64,000 nucleotides of DNA from Microdochium bolleyi. Taxonomy: Eukaryota; Ascomycota; Sordariomycetes; Xylariales; Microdochiaceae. A program made the position numbers and the translations under genes. The stretch covers positions 806,001 to 870,000 of the forward strand of contig KQ964248.1 of the NCBI GenBank assembly GCA_001566295.1, read 5' to 3'. The first letter of the stretch is position 1. Each line of letters begins with the position of its first letter. The notes under the pieces were generated by a model. It ran no database searches. It worked only from the letters and a program-made list of their open reading frames with translations, and had not been told where the DNA came from. Below are positions 12,066 to 25,543 of this stretch, in pieces.

Positions 12066-15000
12066 GGCGGCTGTCGTTTGTAGCTGTCCCAGGCTCTCAG
12101 AGTCACCATGCGGGCTCTCAAAGAGCTGTCGATAAGAGCACACGGATTGTTGGTGTTGAGGCTGGCCCGCAGTGCATCCCACCTGCCAATGTCAATTAAC
12201 GCGGTCGTCGGGACAGCAGACGCGTCTGTCTTGCTGCAGCACGCGCCAGGGTGGGGCCATGCCCAGAATGGAAACCATTAAACACCCTGGGGCAGGTACA
12301 GAGATACATGGTGCACGCCGCTGTGGGGCTGGAAGACCACCAACAACTCTCATCACACCCCGATACATCAAACTCTGGGGAACTGGTTGATCCAGGCTTC
12401 GTCTTCCTCCACAACGCAGCCGCTTCCTCCCAAGTTATGATTGCGACTCCCCGATGCCTGCCACTCTTTTCGTATCATCATCCGTCAATTCCGTGCTTTC
12501 TGAAATCTCTTGGTCAGCCCTGACCAACACGGGAAAGTGCGTCGAGAATTCGAGACATCACACAAAGACCTCGGCTGTTGCGTGCAGACGTTCGACTTCC
12601 ACACGAGAATTTGTGTGTCTTCCACTTAGGGGCAAGCGGATGCATACTTGGTGAACGGAACCAACCAAGCCGCCTAGTTTGAGCCTTGTTGATCAAGTAC
12701 CTAGGTAGGCAATTGACTGCTGTGTGACTGGCTCTGCCAGATGCATGTGAAGTCTCCACCTTGACTGCTCCGAATCTACCTTACTGTCTCGGAGCCAGAG
12801 ACAATGGAATACACGTGGACGACTCGCATATTTCCAGAAATACTTCAAAGACAAAGCCTCAAACCCAACTGGACTACAAGATCCCGCGCCGAACAAATGC
12901 CAACGATTACGTTTTGCGTGCGGACTTGATGCTTCGTCAGGAATCAGTCAACTCCAGAAGCGGAACTCGCTGAGTTGTCTGAGCTGCAGCATGCCGACCT
13001 GCCAACGAGTCAAGTGCCGTAGTATCACGAACCTGGAGTATGTCTGGATGATGGCCTAATTGCCAAGAGGCTGCGTCTTGACTTCCGTGTGCAGTATCAA
13101 GTCGCAGGATGAAACCAGGCCTCACGATTCAATGAATAATACCAGTGAACCCCTGAGCTTCCTAGGCTTTCTACATGTAAACCTGCTGGGTCCATCCGGC
13201 GGCAACGGCAACGCCAGCGGCAGCACTCTCGGCTCTCGCCTGCATGGTATTGTCCGACGCGCGCTGCAACTACCCGCCCGGGGACTTTCTCGCACCACTC
13301 TCTGCCTGGGAAAAGCTTACTCGATAATTTGTAATGGCTCGCTGTTTCTGCCCAGGCCCGTCAGAGGTCTCTCAGTCCCTGGTTCTCCAGCCGACTCCCG
13401 TCGTTTCGCAAAAGGCCCAGGGCATGCAAGACCGTTTTCATCTCGGCAGTATGCAATGTGATATTGAATGACGTGTGGGAGTTCGCGCGGGTGACGGTAC
13501 AACCTATGTACACTGCCGTATATAGCTCGTTGAATATGAACTAGGAGGGGAGGAGGACGCACGTCAACGGCACGCTGGCGGTCTTCATCGTTGCGAGACT
13601 TGGTCTCATTTCTGGGGGGTTGGCGTGTCACAGATCAAAGATTCACTCACGGCGATATCCCTCTGCAGCCCACCGTGACATGCAGCCTAGCTGTGACTAG
13701 CACGAGTTGCACGACATAGCAACTCGAGTCCCAACATGCCACTGCGTTGAGGGACGCAGGAACAGAGGTCGCCAGCACGCATACCGCTGTCGAGTGCTCA
13801 TGGCTGGGGGCGTTGAGGTGTGTCAGTCACACAATCGGGGCCCTGTGACCTTGATTCCACATCTCCGATCACTCGCACACAGGCCAAGGGTCTGTCTGCA
13901 CAGTGCCGCCCGGTCATCGACAACACGCATCGGATGCGATCCCGCCTTTTGGGCCGGCAGCGATGACAGCGGCACGGGGGACGCAGGCGGGACAGCTGTC
14001 TCTGCTCCGACGGCTGGCTCTTTGCTGTTGACAATAAATAATAGTAACACTGGTGGTTCCCATCGCCCGAGGCAAGCGCTGCTGGGAGGTTCCCTGCTTG
14101 TGCGACTGTGACAAGTCCACTGCTGGAGGCTCAACACAGGCGAGGGGAAAACCTCCTGACTCAGAACCCCCCTTTGCACTTTCCGCAGAACCAGCTCTGA
14201 GAAGATAGCCTCGCCCCCATGTGTCCTACATTGCACAAACACGCCCCTCCCCTCTCTAGTCGTTGCCCTCCCCCAGATTCTCGGAGAATGTTCCGCAAGC
14301 GGCATGTTTTGCGGGAACGCAGCGGCTCTTGAGAAGGGGCCTTGGGACGCCTCGCCCGGTGATGATCGCCCTGGTTTCGTGATTGTCTCTCCTCACGTGC
14401 GTTTTTGTGAGGCCCTCGCGAGGCTGTCAGCACACTCTGACGGTCAGGTAAGACTGACAAGAAAGACCGGGCTTGGTCTGGGCCACGATGCTTGCCGCCG
14501 TTCCGGTTATGTACGCTGCTCCCTCCCTCCCGCACACCAGCCTGCCGACAATCACTGTCATAAGTTCTCGTAGGGATCCCCTGGCTTGTGGCTCAGCCCT
14601 GCGGGAAGAGGGGGGGAGGGGGTGGAAAGTACACGACGATCGTGGTGATAGAACTCCACCGGGAATGGTTGGCAATGGCCTCCTGCGTGTCCGAGACTGC
14701 GGAGGCAACCTGTAGCGGGTGAATTGTGATTATTTCACGGGATATGTGATTCTTGCGGCCCTTGTGATAGTGGTCTGCTCTGTCTTGTCTTGCATGGAAG
14801 GATGGCGAACCGCACTATATTCATTTGATTTGTGTCTTTTCTTCTTTCAGGGAGGCAGGCTGACTATACCATGCCGTAACGAGAACACCGCCTTCAGAAT
14901 AATCTTCCAGATCGCGGAAAACACGAAGGGACCAAAGCTCTATTGCATTGCGTGTGAGGATCTCACGAGCGTCCTCGAAAATGGCCTTTGCCGTTTGCTA

Positions 15001-15539
15001 ATTTTGTGATTTTGTATTTCCCACCCATGAGATAAGACCAGGGAATGGGAGGTCTTAGTCTCCCGCAGACTTGAAATTCGCTCCAATCGATGGAACGCAT
15101 GCTGCCGCCAGCCATCAACACCGCACCAGGGATGAAGAGGGAGAAAATAAAACAGATCCAGCCCAGGCAAAAGAATATGTGCACCGCGAAAAGCAGGAAA
15201 TTTACAAGCGAAGACTTGCGAGTTCCGAAAGCGAACCAGAAACAAAGGCCCAAGATGAAAGAAGATGTGGTTCTGAACTGGACAAACGACCGACGGAGAA
15301 GAGAAGATAAGAAAAAAGATGTGGGAAAAGGTCCTAAGCAGAGAGCTGTCGAGTTTTCGTGGTGCAGTCCGCAGGAGAAGAAATGAAGATGCAGAGCAGG
15401 CTGCTGCGTTACGAAGCCTGTAGCTTGAATCACAGCGAAGGTGTGCTTGAGGTCGCTCGAAACCGTATCATCCGACCACTTGTCTGTGACAGAAGCTTTC
15501 AGGGTAACCATTGTGACCCGCATATATAATTGAGTGAGA
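12066..15539. other. 3.5-kb intergenic region between homeobox gene and TOF1
   Basis: The right-hand part is the 3' flank of the homeobox gene and the left-hand part is the TOF1 promoter. From about 15090 to 15390 the plus strand is strongly purine-rich, so the homeobox 3' UTR would be pyrimidine-rich. ORFs of 60-190 codons on both strands show no motifs. I see no gene or structured RNA. Confidence 0.5.
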
Positions 15540-17713
15540 TCAGGCCTGGGACTTGGCTGGGTCTTCCAGCCTTCCGACGGGGTCAGAACCAGATCCCATG
15601 TGGTTGAGATATCCGAAAGAGTCCCTCATGGGAGTCCTCGAAGTTGCGGCGATGCTGTTGCCAGACTGCATCGCATGACCGAAGTCAGCGGGCGCGGCAA
15701 TCGGAGCACTCATCTGGGGGTATGAGTAGCTATCGATGCCAGGAGGCCGAACTCCCGGAGTCCTCGGCTGAGTGTAGTCCACAGGTGCGGTCAATGGCGC
15801 CGAGGGAAAGCTGCTTGAAATGCCATAAGGCGTGGGCGGGTTATGGCGCTGAACCACCGCAGAGTGGGGTGGCTGCAGCCCTTGAGTGGTAACCATCGGC
15901 CTGTACTGGTTTCGAAGGTCAAGACCGAGCGGGAGTGATGCCGTGGCAGCTCTCAGTCGCGTAGATCGAGACCGCTGTGGCTGTTGCAACGAAGGGGGTG
16001 GGACGCTCGAGTAGTTGATATTTGTAGAAGATGCTAGAGTAGACCCACGATTAGTTCTCCATCTTGTATTCACCTTTTGCAGTGGCGCTTCATGTCGCTC
16101 GACTCACAAATATAGGAGCCTGTATCATAGTGCTCAGCTTGGTACAATGGCTGATGCCGGCTCGGTCCGCTCGGGCTTCCAGACCCAATAGGAAACGCAT
16201 TGTAATCAATCGAATCTCCCTTCCATGACATGCTCGACCGAAGGGGAGACTGTATCGATTCAGACCTGGCCCTGGAAAGAGTCTCCCGCAGATGAAGCGG
16301 CTGAAGTGGACGCATTAGCTGAGGGCTGGTTTGCAAATGGTTCTCCGTATCGACGCCGTCGTTGCGGCCATAAGGATGCGAGCTTCTCTGCGAAGCACTC
16401 AGGGGGCTGGTCATCTGATGAGAGAAGTAATTGCGCTCGTTTGGCGAGGTGGACAGAGGCGATGGCAAGTCCGAAGAGGGCACTGGGGTTGCAGATGGAA
16501 ACCCTCCGATACCTCCATAACTCGAGTGCATAGGCGTCTGGCTCAAGGCAGAGTCTCCCTCGACCCGCCGAGAAGGATCACCCATGAGGGGCCGCATCAT
16601 GTTATGGTCTCCATATGGTGAACCGACGTAGCCACTGGGTGAGGCCATTGGCGTTCCTAGAGCGTGGACCGCACCATATGGCGAATGCAGTGCCTGAACG
16701 TTGTCGAAGTCGTCTGGAACCGCTCGCATTTTGATCATGCGGTCGCGGTCATCGGCTGTGAGCCGCTTGATCTTGGCACGTCTTCGTGGGAGTTAGGATT
16801 CTAGGCTGTACAAAAAGGATAATGCCATGTAACTCTTACCTGTTCTGAAACCAGACCTGAACTTGGCGGGGACTCAAGCCAGGAATCTCCCGTGACAGTC
16901 TTTCTCGGTGGGCAGCATCCGGGTGTGGCTGTTTCGCAAACTCACTCATCAGGAAGCGGGTCTGCTGGTGCGTGAGTCTGTGGACTGTCAGTAAGCTTTC
17001 GACAAGCTCAAGCGCGCCTCTGTTTCCTTCACTGACCTGAAGCGCTTCATCTTCCTCCTCGCTGCAGTGCGCTCTGCTGCCGTCATTGGCCGGCCGGAGA
17101 TCTCTCCCTCCACATCGAGCATGTCATCATCCTCGTCACCAAGGTCATCCTCATCCTTGGTGCGGAGCATTCCCTCGTGGTCGAACGGGGCTGTGGGCGA
17201 GCTAGAATGAATTCCCTGGCTGCCAGATGGGCCAGGTCGGGGAAGAGCGTTCGGCGTCATGCTCGAAGAGCTCTTCCCAGTGAAGTCGCTCGCAGTTTCA
17301 GCCTTGACAACCAAACCATGCAAGTTTCTTGTTGAGCGGGCGTGGCCGCGCGGTTCAGCTTGAGATTGCGACAACTCAGGCGTGCTGGTAGGTTGATAAT
17401 CGGAGGCGGTGGTGCCGATCATCGAGGCGGGCTCCTCAAGCCTGATTTCAGGCAGAGCGCCCGAGGCGTTCGTGGTTTGTAGTCGTGAAGTCGTGGCATC
17501 GTCAATAGAACCTCTAGTTGCTTGCCCGGCGGAGTGCGGATAGAGGCTGTTGTCAGTGTTGGGGACAACTGAAGCGTGCCCGTTCCAGCCGGACTGCAAA
17601 GACGAAGACCCATCGTAGTTCGACATGCGTAAGCTATTTGATCTGTTCAACAACGGATCAAACTTGCTGGACCAGCGACCTTGATCTGTCTCGTATTGCC
17701 TGGCCACGAGCAT
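15540..17713 (-). CDS. homeobox transcription factor (candidate HTF1/HOX2-type conidiation regulator)
   Basis: Nuclear DNA-binding protein. Four exons, 17713-17037, 16977-16840, 16781-16108 and 16033-15540, give 660 aa; introns are 59, 58 and 74 bp, all GT..AG. The homeodomain spans about residues 221-280. Exon junctions split Arg226 and Arg272, so no single frame shows it whole. Helix 3 reads LSPRQVQVWFQNRRAKIKRL, with Trp268, Phe269, Asn271 and Arg272 at canonical positions 48, 49, 51 and 53. An acidic stretch (DEDDLGDEDDDMLDVEGE) precedes it. The rest is Ser/Pro/Gly/Tyr-rich and disordered. The domain sits mid-protein without a KN or LIM domain. In Magnaporthe and Fusarium, homeobox factors called HTF1/HOX2 control conidiogenesis, and this one may be that orthologue; that identity is inference. 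The frame is open upstream of 17713 to beyond 17842, so an upstream coding exon is possible. MSNYDG, further down, is an alternative start. Confidence 0.87.
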
Positions 17714-19006
17714 TGGGAAAGACGGGTGTTGTCTGTGGTGGTATGTTCCTGGAAAACTTGCGTTGGCCAGACCGGGATGGTCAGGATATATAAGACAGTG
17801 TGACAAGACGGAGGGGCGCTGATCAACAATGCCACTTCGCAAGCCTGTATTTTGAGGTAAGAGAAAGTGAGAGGGTTGTCAAGCAATGCACCTCGGAGGT
17901 TCAGAATATTCTGCGGCTCGGCGGAAGGGGGATGAAGAAAAAATGACAACAAAGGAGTGTGTATGGTGAAAAGAATGACGATGCGGTCGACGCCACCGTT
18001 TGCCTGGTGAGTGTATCTGGACTGACGTGAAGGTCAACCTGGTGAAAGGAAGAAAAGGAAGACCTAGAGGTTGGAACCAAAGCAAGAAATGGGTTGGAGA
18101 ACAGTGGTGGACTACTGATATGGGTCCAGGTCGTCCCAGGCAGGTTTGAAACCCATTGACAGCAGCCACCCTGGTAGTGTGTGGATGCAGCCTTGGAACG
18201 GAACAAGCAGCCTATCACCCAGGGTGGAAGACTTGCGTGGAAGAGGACCGAGTTGTCCAGGCTTGCGAATCAGTGGATCTTGGGGTCTCGAGTTTCCTCA
18301 ACCATGATGCGAAGGACCCATTCGACTTGCCCACCGACACGGCAGCACTGGTACTGCCAGTGGAGAACGAAGCCTCACAGAGAGGCGGACGAAGATGTTT
18401 TGCTGGCTGCGACGGTTTCTGCTCATGGACCGGATCTGGATCACGGACGATGACCAAAACACGCCAGTGGGACCGATCGGAAACGACCTGCGGGTAACAG
18501 AAGATTGCTGCTGCGGAACTTGCCCTGTCTGCTTGAGGTTTTGGGGCAGCAGCCTTACGCGGTGCAGAGCACGGCTCTCCGTCAAGGTGTTGTGGATGGG
18601 CAGGGATAGAGCCACGGGGGTTTGACATTATCCAGAAGGATCGGGTCTCGCCTGCGCTGGGGCATCGAGCTTCTTGTATAGAACCGATCGCTATGAGGGG
18701 CCGGCATTTGAACAAGTGCTACGCCCACCTATTCTTGTTGCATGCGTGGTTTCCAGTCTGCGGTTACCCTTTGCAGGCGCATTTGTCTGTGGTCAAGCGA
18801 GGCCATGATGACAGCCTCCTCTTCTTGGACTTGGGCGTCCTGGGGTTACATAGAGCAGTGGAGAGTGCGGGCGTGCTTGCAAGAGAGCGGGTACCCGTGG
18901 GCACGTCGTCTTGCGATCCAGAGTGGGCCGCGGCCAAGCCACTGGCAGTTTAGCCGTACAGAACAGACATGTCAATGAGCAGAGGGAGCTGCCCAGGTGT
19001 CGCTGT

Positions 19007-19018
19007 ATGTACGTACAT
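19007..19018. repeat. 12-bp palindrome ATGTACGTACAT, copy 2 of the TGTACGTACA motif
   Basis: Perfect 12-bp palindrome containing the decamer TGTACGTACA, in the gene-poor region upstream of the homeobox gene. CTACGTACG follows within ten bases. Confidence 0.6.
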
Positions 19019-19324
19019 GCACCTACGTACGCCGGTTCAATCTTGACAAGGGCAGGAGACTGTCAGCGTCGGCAGCACACTAGCCTCAAAACAGCGGTCG
19101 GTGCTTCGGAGCCTCGCATGACGGACCAAGAAGGCTGGTGCGCAATGCTCGACTCTTGTGCCAGAGACGGCTGCTGTCACAGCTGTGTCGTATCTCGGTG
19201 ACGCCTGGGCAAAGCTCGATATTGCACCCCACCATGGAGTGGTGAACGGCCGGCGAGCAGACCAAGAATCGATCCCAGAGACATTGGGCTGTTCGATGCT
19301 CGCAGGGGTCTGGACCGTTTCGCA

Positions 19325-19336
19325 GGGGGGGGGGGG
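19325..19336 (+). repeat. G12 homopolymer
   Basis: Twelve consecutive G in intergenic DNA. Could be a genuine slippage tract or a local sequencing artefact. Confidence 0.7.
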
Positions 19337-22300
19337 TGCGCGACGGTGGAAGATCACAAAGATCTTGCTTGCCCAGTAGTCCTTGTCACTTCCTTCGAGT
19401 CTTGGCAGTGAATCTGAACAAGACCTGGTCCGATTAGTGTGTTGCGTGCATGATTTGCCGTGCGCACGGGGCTCCACCTTGCCTGGCGGAATCGCTTCCT
19501 CTGACCTCGGCGGCGTGTCATCGACTTCAATGACGAACTATTTGGGGTTCGACACGCTGTCCAGGGCTGGCGCGTGAGGCAGACGCATAGGTTGTGCTTG
19601 CAATGGCCCGGCCTTCAGGCACTCACCAACTTCGGGCTCGACGGATGTTGCTGGCCTGCCGCATTTCGAGAGTTGGAGCACCGAGTAGCGGGCTGGAAAC
19701 ACCCTAATAAGAGCTCAAGCGAAATGAGGAACCAGGCAGGGGACGGCAAGAACCACCACCTTAGACGCCTGCTCATCCGTATGGCCGGCCACGCCGGAAT
19801 CGACAGCGTGAAGCAGTGAGCTCATCTCTGGCAACATCTGTGGCTTGCCTGTTGGATCACTCACAAGGGAGTACCGACTGCGAACACGGACAGCTGGAAA
19901 CCCAGGTAACCAGGGATATCTGACAAGGTGGCATCGATAAAGGGGCCATTATTGCGTGCCCTTGGACGACGTGGCTGCCACTGACAGCACGGCGGGACGG
20001 GAAGCGCCTAGATGCGAGCATACTGCGTAGGGTGAGCACCGGTGCGGGCGTCCGGCGAATCGCTGGCCCTCCGCGATGACAGGGCGCCATAAGCTCGAGG
20101 GAAGAAAGGCACGAAGAGGCGGGTAGAGTGGTAGAGACAACACCGCGGTCTATGGAGTTCCTCGTGTCGTTTAATCCGGAGTAGACGCCTGTAGCCTCGA
20201 AGCCGGCCGGCAGATCTTGGAACAATGAAGCCACAGGTGGTGGGGGGGGTGAGTCGGGACATCCATCCATCCTGGCGAGGCAGGTACGAGTGGCGCAACC
20301 GCCAACAACTCAAGACTGTGTGCGGCAGGTGCAGCCACGGCCGCCACGGGTGGTGGTGTGGAAACGCGGTGGTGGGCCCACGCAGGTCCCCTTTCATCAA
20401 AGCCTCAACGCCCGACCTGTCGCAAGTCCCGCCTCCAACCATGCAAACCTGAGATAGCTGACACCACCACCACGAGAGCAACGGCCGACCTTGCGACAAG
20501 AAAAGCATAGACGTCCGCCGTCACCCTGAGTCCCTGGCAAGCTTCCGCCGGCTTGGCCATGGCCCGTGGATCTTCTCCCGACCAACCCGCCCCGACTCAG
20601 ATCACTGCTCCTTCTGCCAGCCCTGCCGTGCGCTCGGTACGGCTAGCCTAAACATGCCGTCCCCCCGAGCCCTTAGCCGTTGTTCTGGCATGATGAGGTC
20701 TCGGCATGACCCAGTTCCTTACTCGCGCCCCTGCTCGGTCTCCAGTCACAGTTCCGGGGGAGCAGCAGCCTCAAGTGGCATGTTTACAGGGGCATGTGTA
20801 TTTAAACCTTTCTGCGCGTGCACGTTGTGGAAGGCCGTGAACGCTGCGCATCCTTACTAACAGTTCGGGGGCCATTTCCCGGTATGTCCAGGACACCAGG
20901 GGATACCTGTACGCAGGATGGTGACATTGGCAGCACTTCCAACCTGTCAAAGACTCAAGGCATGCCTATTTGGGTCGACGGAGATCACCATCCAGGAACG
21001 CCCCTCTTTCCCGGCCTGGTTACCCGAATGTAACCCTAGCTCCGCCGTCCATGTCATCACGGCTATGATAACCAGCAGCTTGGTTCCTGCCCAGGAGATG
21101 TGCGGATCAGGCCCTGGCCAAGATCCTTATTCCACGTCGGCAGTCAACACCTGCTCGCTCACGCCTCAAGTTCTATACAACGCAATCGCAGTTAAGAGCA
21201 TGTTGTGTTGCCGACAGCCAGATCCTGGCATCAATGGCAAACCCCCAACCCTCCCCCCTTCCGGCGCCCCCTATCTTTTATCTTTCTTTCTGGGACCGGA
21301 ATGCTTGGTGCTATTGCCACAGGCAGTGTTTACAACGACCCTCGGGATTGATTCAGCACAGCCTGGCCATCCTCCTGTAGACGACCCAGCAGGATCGATC
21401 GTGGAAAAGTGTGATTCTTCCGCACTTTAAACTTGTGAGGCTCTGGGCCCGCACTTGATCAATTTTCTATGTCTCGAACCATGCAGCCTGAACCTTACTC
21501 CCGCCTTGCCACGATACAGGTTGGCGGGAGTTCAGCTGAACCAATGTTGATACTCCAGATGATATCCAGATTTCACGAAGCCCAAGACCAAAAGACCGAT
21601 CGTCGTCAGCACCAGGGTCGTGCATGCGCTCCACACAGTTGAGGCTGCCAGTCCGCTCGCTCGCGTGAACCAGAATTTGAGGACACGAGGCGCGTTTCAA
21701 CATGGCTCCATACAACGAACGAAGTCAACACACGCAACATGAGCGTTGGCTGCACGGTCTATGTGAACGCTTCGTTCTCAGCGCTGGACGGGATCTGGTC
21801 GTATGTGCACATTTGACTAGCTCCGTCTGCGCACAGCTCTTCAATTGTCAAGCTGGTTTGTGACAGGCTCGACAGGGCCAAGACCCCGTAGCCCCATTAT
21901 TCTAGGTACCGAACACGTCGACCCTTGAGGTTTCTGACTGACTAGCGTGGAGCAAGTAAATCCTAAATCGAAAGATGGATGATTGCGATCTGCTCAACTC
22001 AGCTTCTACCAATCGCAAGCAGTGCTCCAAAAGCCTTCCGGAGACTAGAGCTAGAGCTGTACCTCGTCGTGTTCTCCGTGAATCTACGTACTAAGTACGC
22101 TGCAGGATCTGGGGTGGCATGCTTGTCCTTTGCCCATCGTTCGAGTACTTTCTATGGGACCTCGCCTCGCATGGCAAAAGAGCGCAGTGTTCATCACAAA
22201 CACGGAACTCCTTGTGACATTTCGGATTTCCTGCTGTGATCTTACGCACAACCCATTCGGCCTTGAAGGTGCTTGATCTGGCAGCAATGACGCCAAAACT

Positions 22301-25300
22301 TAGCAGAGGAGCAAGCAGCCGCCCGCAGAGGCAATTTACACATTGCAAATTATCCGTGGATGTTGCCTTCAGTATTGCAATGCCCGAGGTTCAAATACTT
22401 GCATCAACAACTCATGATGCGCCTGCGATTTAGCCATCTGGTGTTGCTCCAGGTAGCTGTCAACCTTGCGATTGGTGTTTCGAGCCAGTGTGGGTCGAGC
22501 ACTAGCCGCATTTGTCAACGTTGGGCATCGCAGTTCGTCACTTCGAATCCCGAGAGCGATCTATCGACCAGAGGAGACGGAGTCGGCCATTTTCCTGGTA
22601 GCTCGCGATTGTGCGCCGACCTACGGGAACTTCCCCAAGTCTGCATGCGCAGTAGCATGCACTTGGCGCGCATCGCTCCAGTCCGGCGGCATGTCGTAGC
22701 ATTCCGATGGCAGCGGTGGGTAAACCTCCGAGATGCAGAAAGCAGATCGACACCTGACAAGGCAAGGGCCAGGCCAACTCCCGAGTCAAGATCGCGAGGA
22801 TCATAGCAATCGAAGCCGACTTTGTCAGTACGAACACGGACGACGTCAGAGTGGCTGGAAGTGGCATGCTCGAATATAAGTCGCCATGCCAGAGTCCCAC
22901 CTCAGCACTGACCCAGACATACATGACGATGATCCGCGAGCAAGGCGTCTGCAGCATGTACTGCAGATGGATTATACCCAAGCGACACGCACACTAGCTC
23001 ACCTGCTGCAGAAGCGGCCCGTCCAGGCCGGCTGACGGTGGCTCCGGCAACGATATGTCCCCAGTTCGATGATTGCCGAGATGAAAGTTCCTATGCCATG
23101 ATGAGCAGCTATCAGAGCTTCCCGTCGCCCAGCTTGACCAACAATGGCGGCAGAGGAACCAAAAGTTCTCCAACCCTGGCGCGACCCAATACGAAGGCGC
23201 GACGATCTCGGTATAGACTCGAAAGATGTGCCGCCTCACCGTCTGACGAGAGGCTGTCACATCATGAGTCTTGCGCAACAGACACCCAGAAGGCCCGGCA
23301 AGCCTCCTGCTGCAGGTTCCATCATGCCTGTTCAGCCATGATACAACACGCCTGCAAGGCGGCGCCAGGTGACATCCACAAGCACCGGCTCTCCGTCAGC
23401 TGGGGCACGCAGGACGCATCGCATCCAAGGACGGCCAAACAAACATCAGACGACAGACGCGAAACCCCCCGCGATGTGGCTTTCTAATCGGGCAGATGAA
23501 GCGAGTCACGGAGCCGTGGATCGATGAGCAGCCCGGCATGGCAGACGCGCCAGGCCAGTCGGGGCGCTGCGGGCCCGCGGGGATGAGACGTTCCAGGTCG
23601 CACCTGGCCTGGCACCCGCGACGTGGATCAGCGTGGTCTCGAAGCACCCGACCCTGGGACTGGGACTTCATGCGCAGCCCGCTAAGGACCTCGCGCAGCA
23701 CGGTACGCGTCCTCGGGGTATGTGCCTTAGGTAACGGCCTGGAGCTTAAACGCATTAGCGGGGACGTGATGAGCTGCCTGCGCACACGCCCACGGGTCAG
23801 CAGCCAAAGTTTCCAACGCTCAGGCGGCGCCGCCTGCCCGTGCGGGCTGTTTTGGGGGCCGGAGCCAAGCAGCGCTCAGAATAGCACCCGCCCACCCGAC
23901 GCTCGCTTCAGCCGCCCAAGCACTTTTGCTCCGTCCCTCATGTCGCGGAAGCTGCCCGCACGTGCGTCTCATTTACCGCAACCGCCGACATGGGAGTCTC
24001 GAGGGCTCTCCGGCTCGTATCTATCGTCTCCGCCAAACTCCGTGGCACCTGCTGCCAGATCATCCGGCAGAGCGGACGGCACGGCAATGCCACGGCCCCG
24101 CGCGCGCCCGCGCGACGATGCGTCGCTGGATCTGGGGGCCGTTGAAACGATCCTGCAACCCCTCTTTCCCCAAAGAACGATGCCCAGTCCAAAGTGGCGC
24201 ATCTTAAGAGCTGCGATTATGCATGCTTGTCACCTCCCTAGGTAACTTTAAGTGTACGCCACGCAGGGCCGCTGACAGGGGGCCGGCTCTCAAGACCCCA
24301 AGGCACCGTTCAGGCTAGCCGGCTGGACCGCTTGGTGGGTTTCGAGACTACAGTCCTTCTCATCAAACTAGCAACGCTCATAGCGTGCGTTGCGCTTCCC
24401 AAAAGGAAGAAAATTCCTGCATCCGGGCCGGATCTAGCTGCATCCCGAGAAGTCGGCGGACCTGATCAAGTCATTCCCGTGGCAGTCACGATGGTCGCGG
24501 ACCTGCCCCGAAGGGTTTTCAGCGGTGCCCGGAAGCCGGCTTTTCCTTTGGGGTTAGTAACCCTTTGTCGGGATGCAAGCTCTGGGGCGGACGGTGACGG
24601 GCGGTGTGTTTCGGCCGGTCGTCTGGAGCATTGAGCTTGACGGCAGTCGAGCCGGCAAGGTCTTGTCGTCCATCGAGGGTGCAGCTCTCTTGGTGCGACA
24701 CCGCCGTACGAGCTCCGTCATGGTGTGATCTTCTGTATGGCACTTCGAAGGCTCAGCGAAGTCTCACTAATAACTCTTAGTAGCAGCGTTTAGTAACTCT
24801 ACCACACCCGGTGCTATATGAGAATTAGATTCCGGAGTGCAAAAGAAAAGTTGTAGTCGTCGTCGTCGTCGATGTGAGAAGATATCTTCCAGCTTGGGAT
24901 ATGTCCATAGTAAGGCCAAATGATCATGTTGCCAGCATCTGCTCGGAGCAGGCTCGCTACTTTGGACTGTACTTTCCAGTGATGCCTGGTTGCTTGGACT
25001 TTTGTCGGCGAGTCAGCAAGAATAGCTCCAGACAGCTCTCGGGCCCGCCTTCGCCTCTTATGAGCTTGTCAGTTGTTGTGAAGACCAGTACTGTCCGGGT
25101 ACGAGGATCCCGTGTAGTCCTCAGGACACAGTCGTCAGATCTACCCCGCTCACGATACTCGACACCTGGGTAAAGGATGATTTACTTTTGCTTCTTGCTC
25201 CCTATTGTGTGCCGTGACGGACCTCGCTGAGCAGTTGGTGCCCCCGTATGCTGGTCTCTTGTCCAGTTGGTACTGACCCGTGAAGCGGCCGATGCGGCGT

Positions 25301-25524
25301 TGGCTCTCGGCGGGAAAGCAGGAGCAGTTTATCGAGGCTATGGACTGCGTCTCCCTGCGATGCGTTGATATGAGTAGACTATTAAGCCCTTTCCCTTTTC
25401 CCTTGAAGCGTGGCGCACGCTGGTTGTTTCTATTTCTTTGAACCGCTTGCTTCGCCGCTCGTGCCTTGCTCGCGTATTTCGCAATAAAGAATGTCTTGTC
25501 TAAATTTGCTCTGTGTATATTATG

Positions 25525-25543
25525 TATATATATATATATATAT
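25525..25543. repeat. (TA)n microsatellite
   Basis: About nine TA units in intergenic DNA, preceded by related TATGTA units. Simple-sequence repeat with no evident function. Confidence 0.8.

Noticed and set aside
23496..24245. 249-codon plus-strand ORF in the homeobox-side desert
   Set aside because: Starts with ATG and is long, but Arg/Ser/Pro-rich without motif, clear codon bias or splice partners, and overlapping frames on the other strand are also open. Kept out for lack of support.
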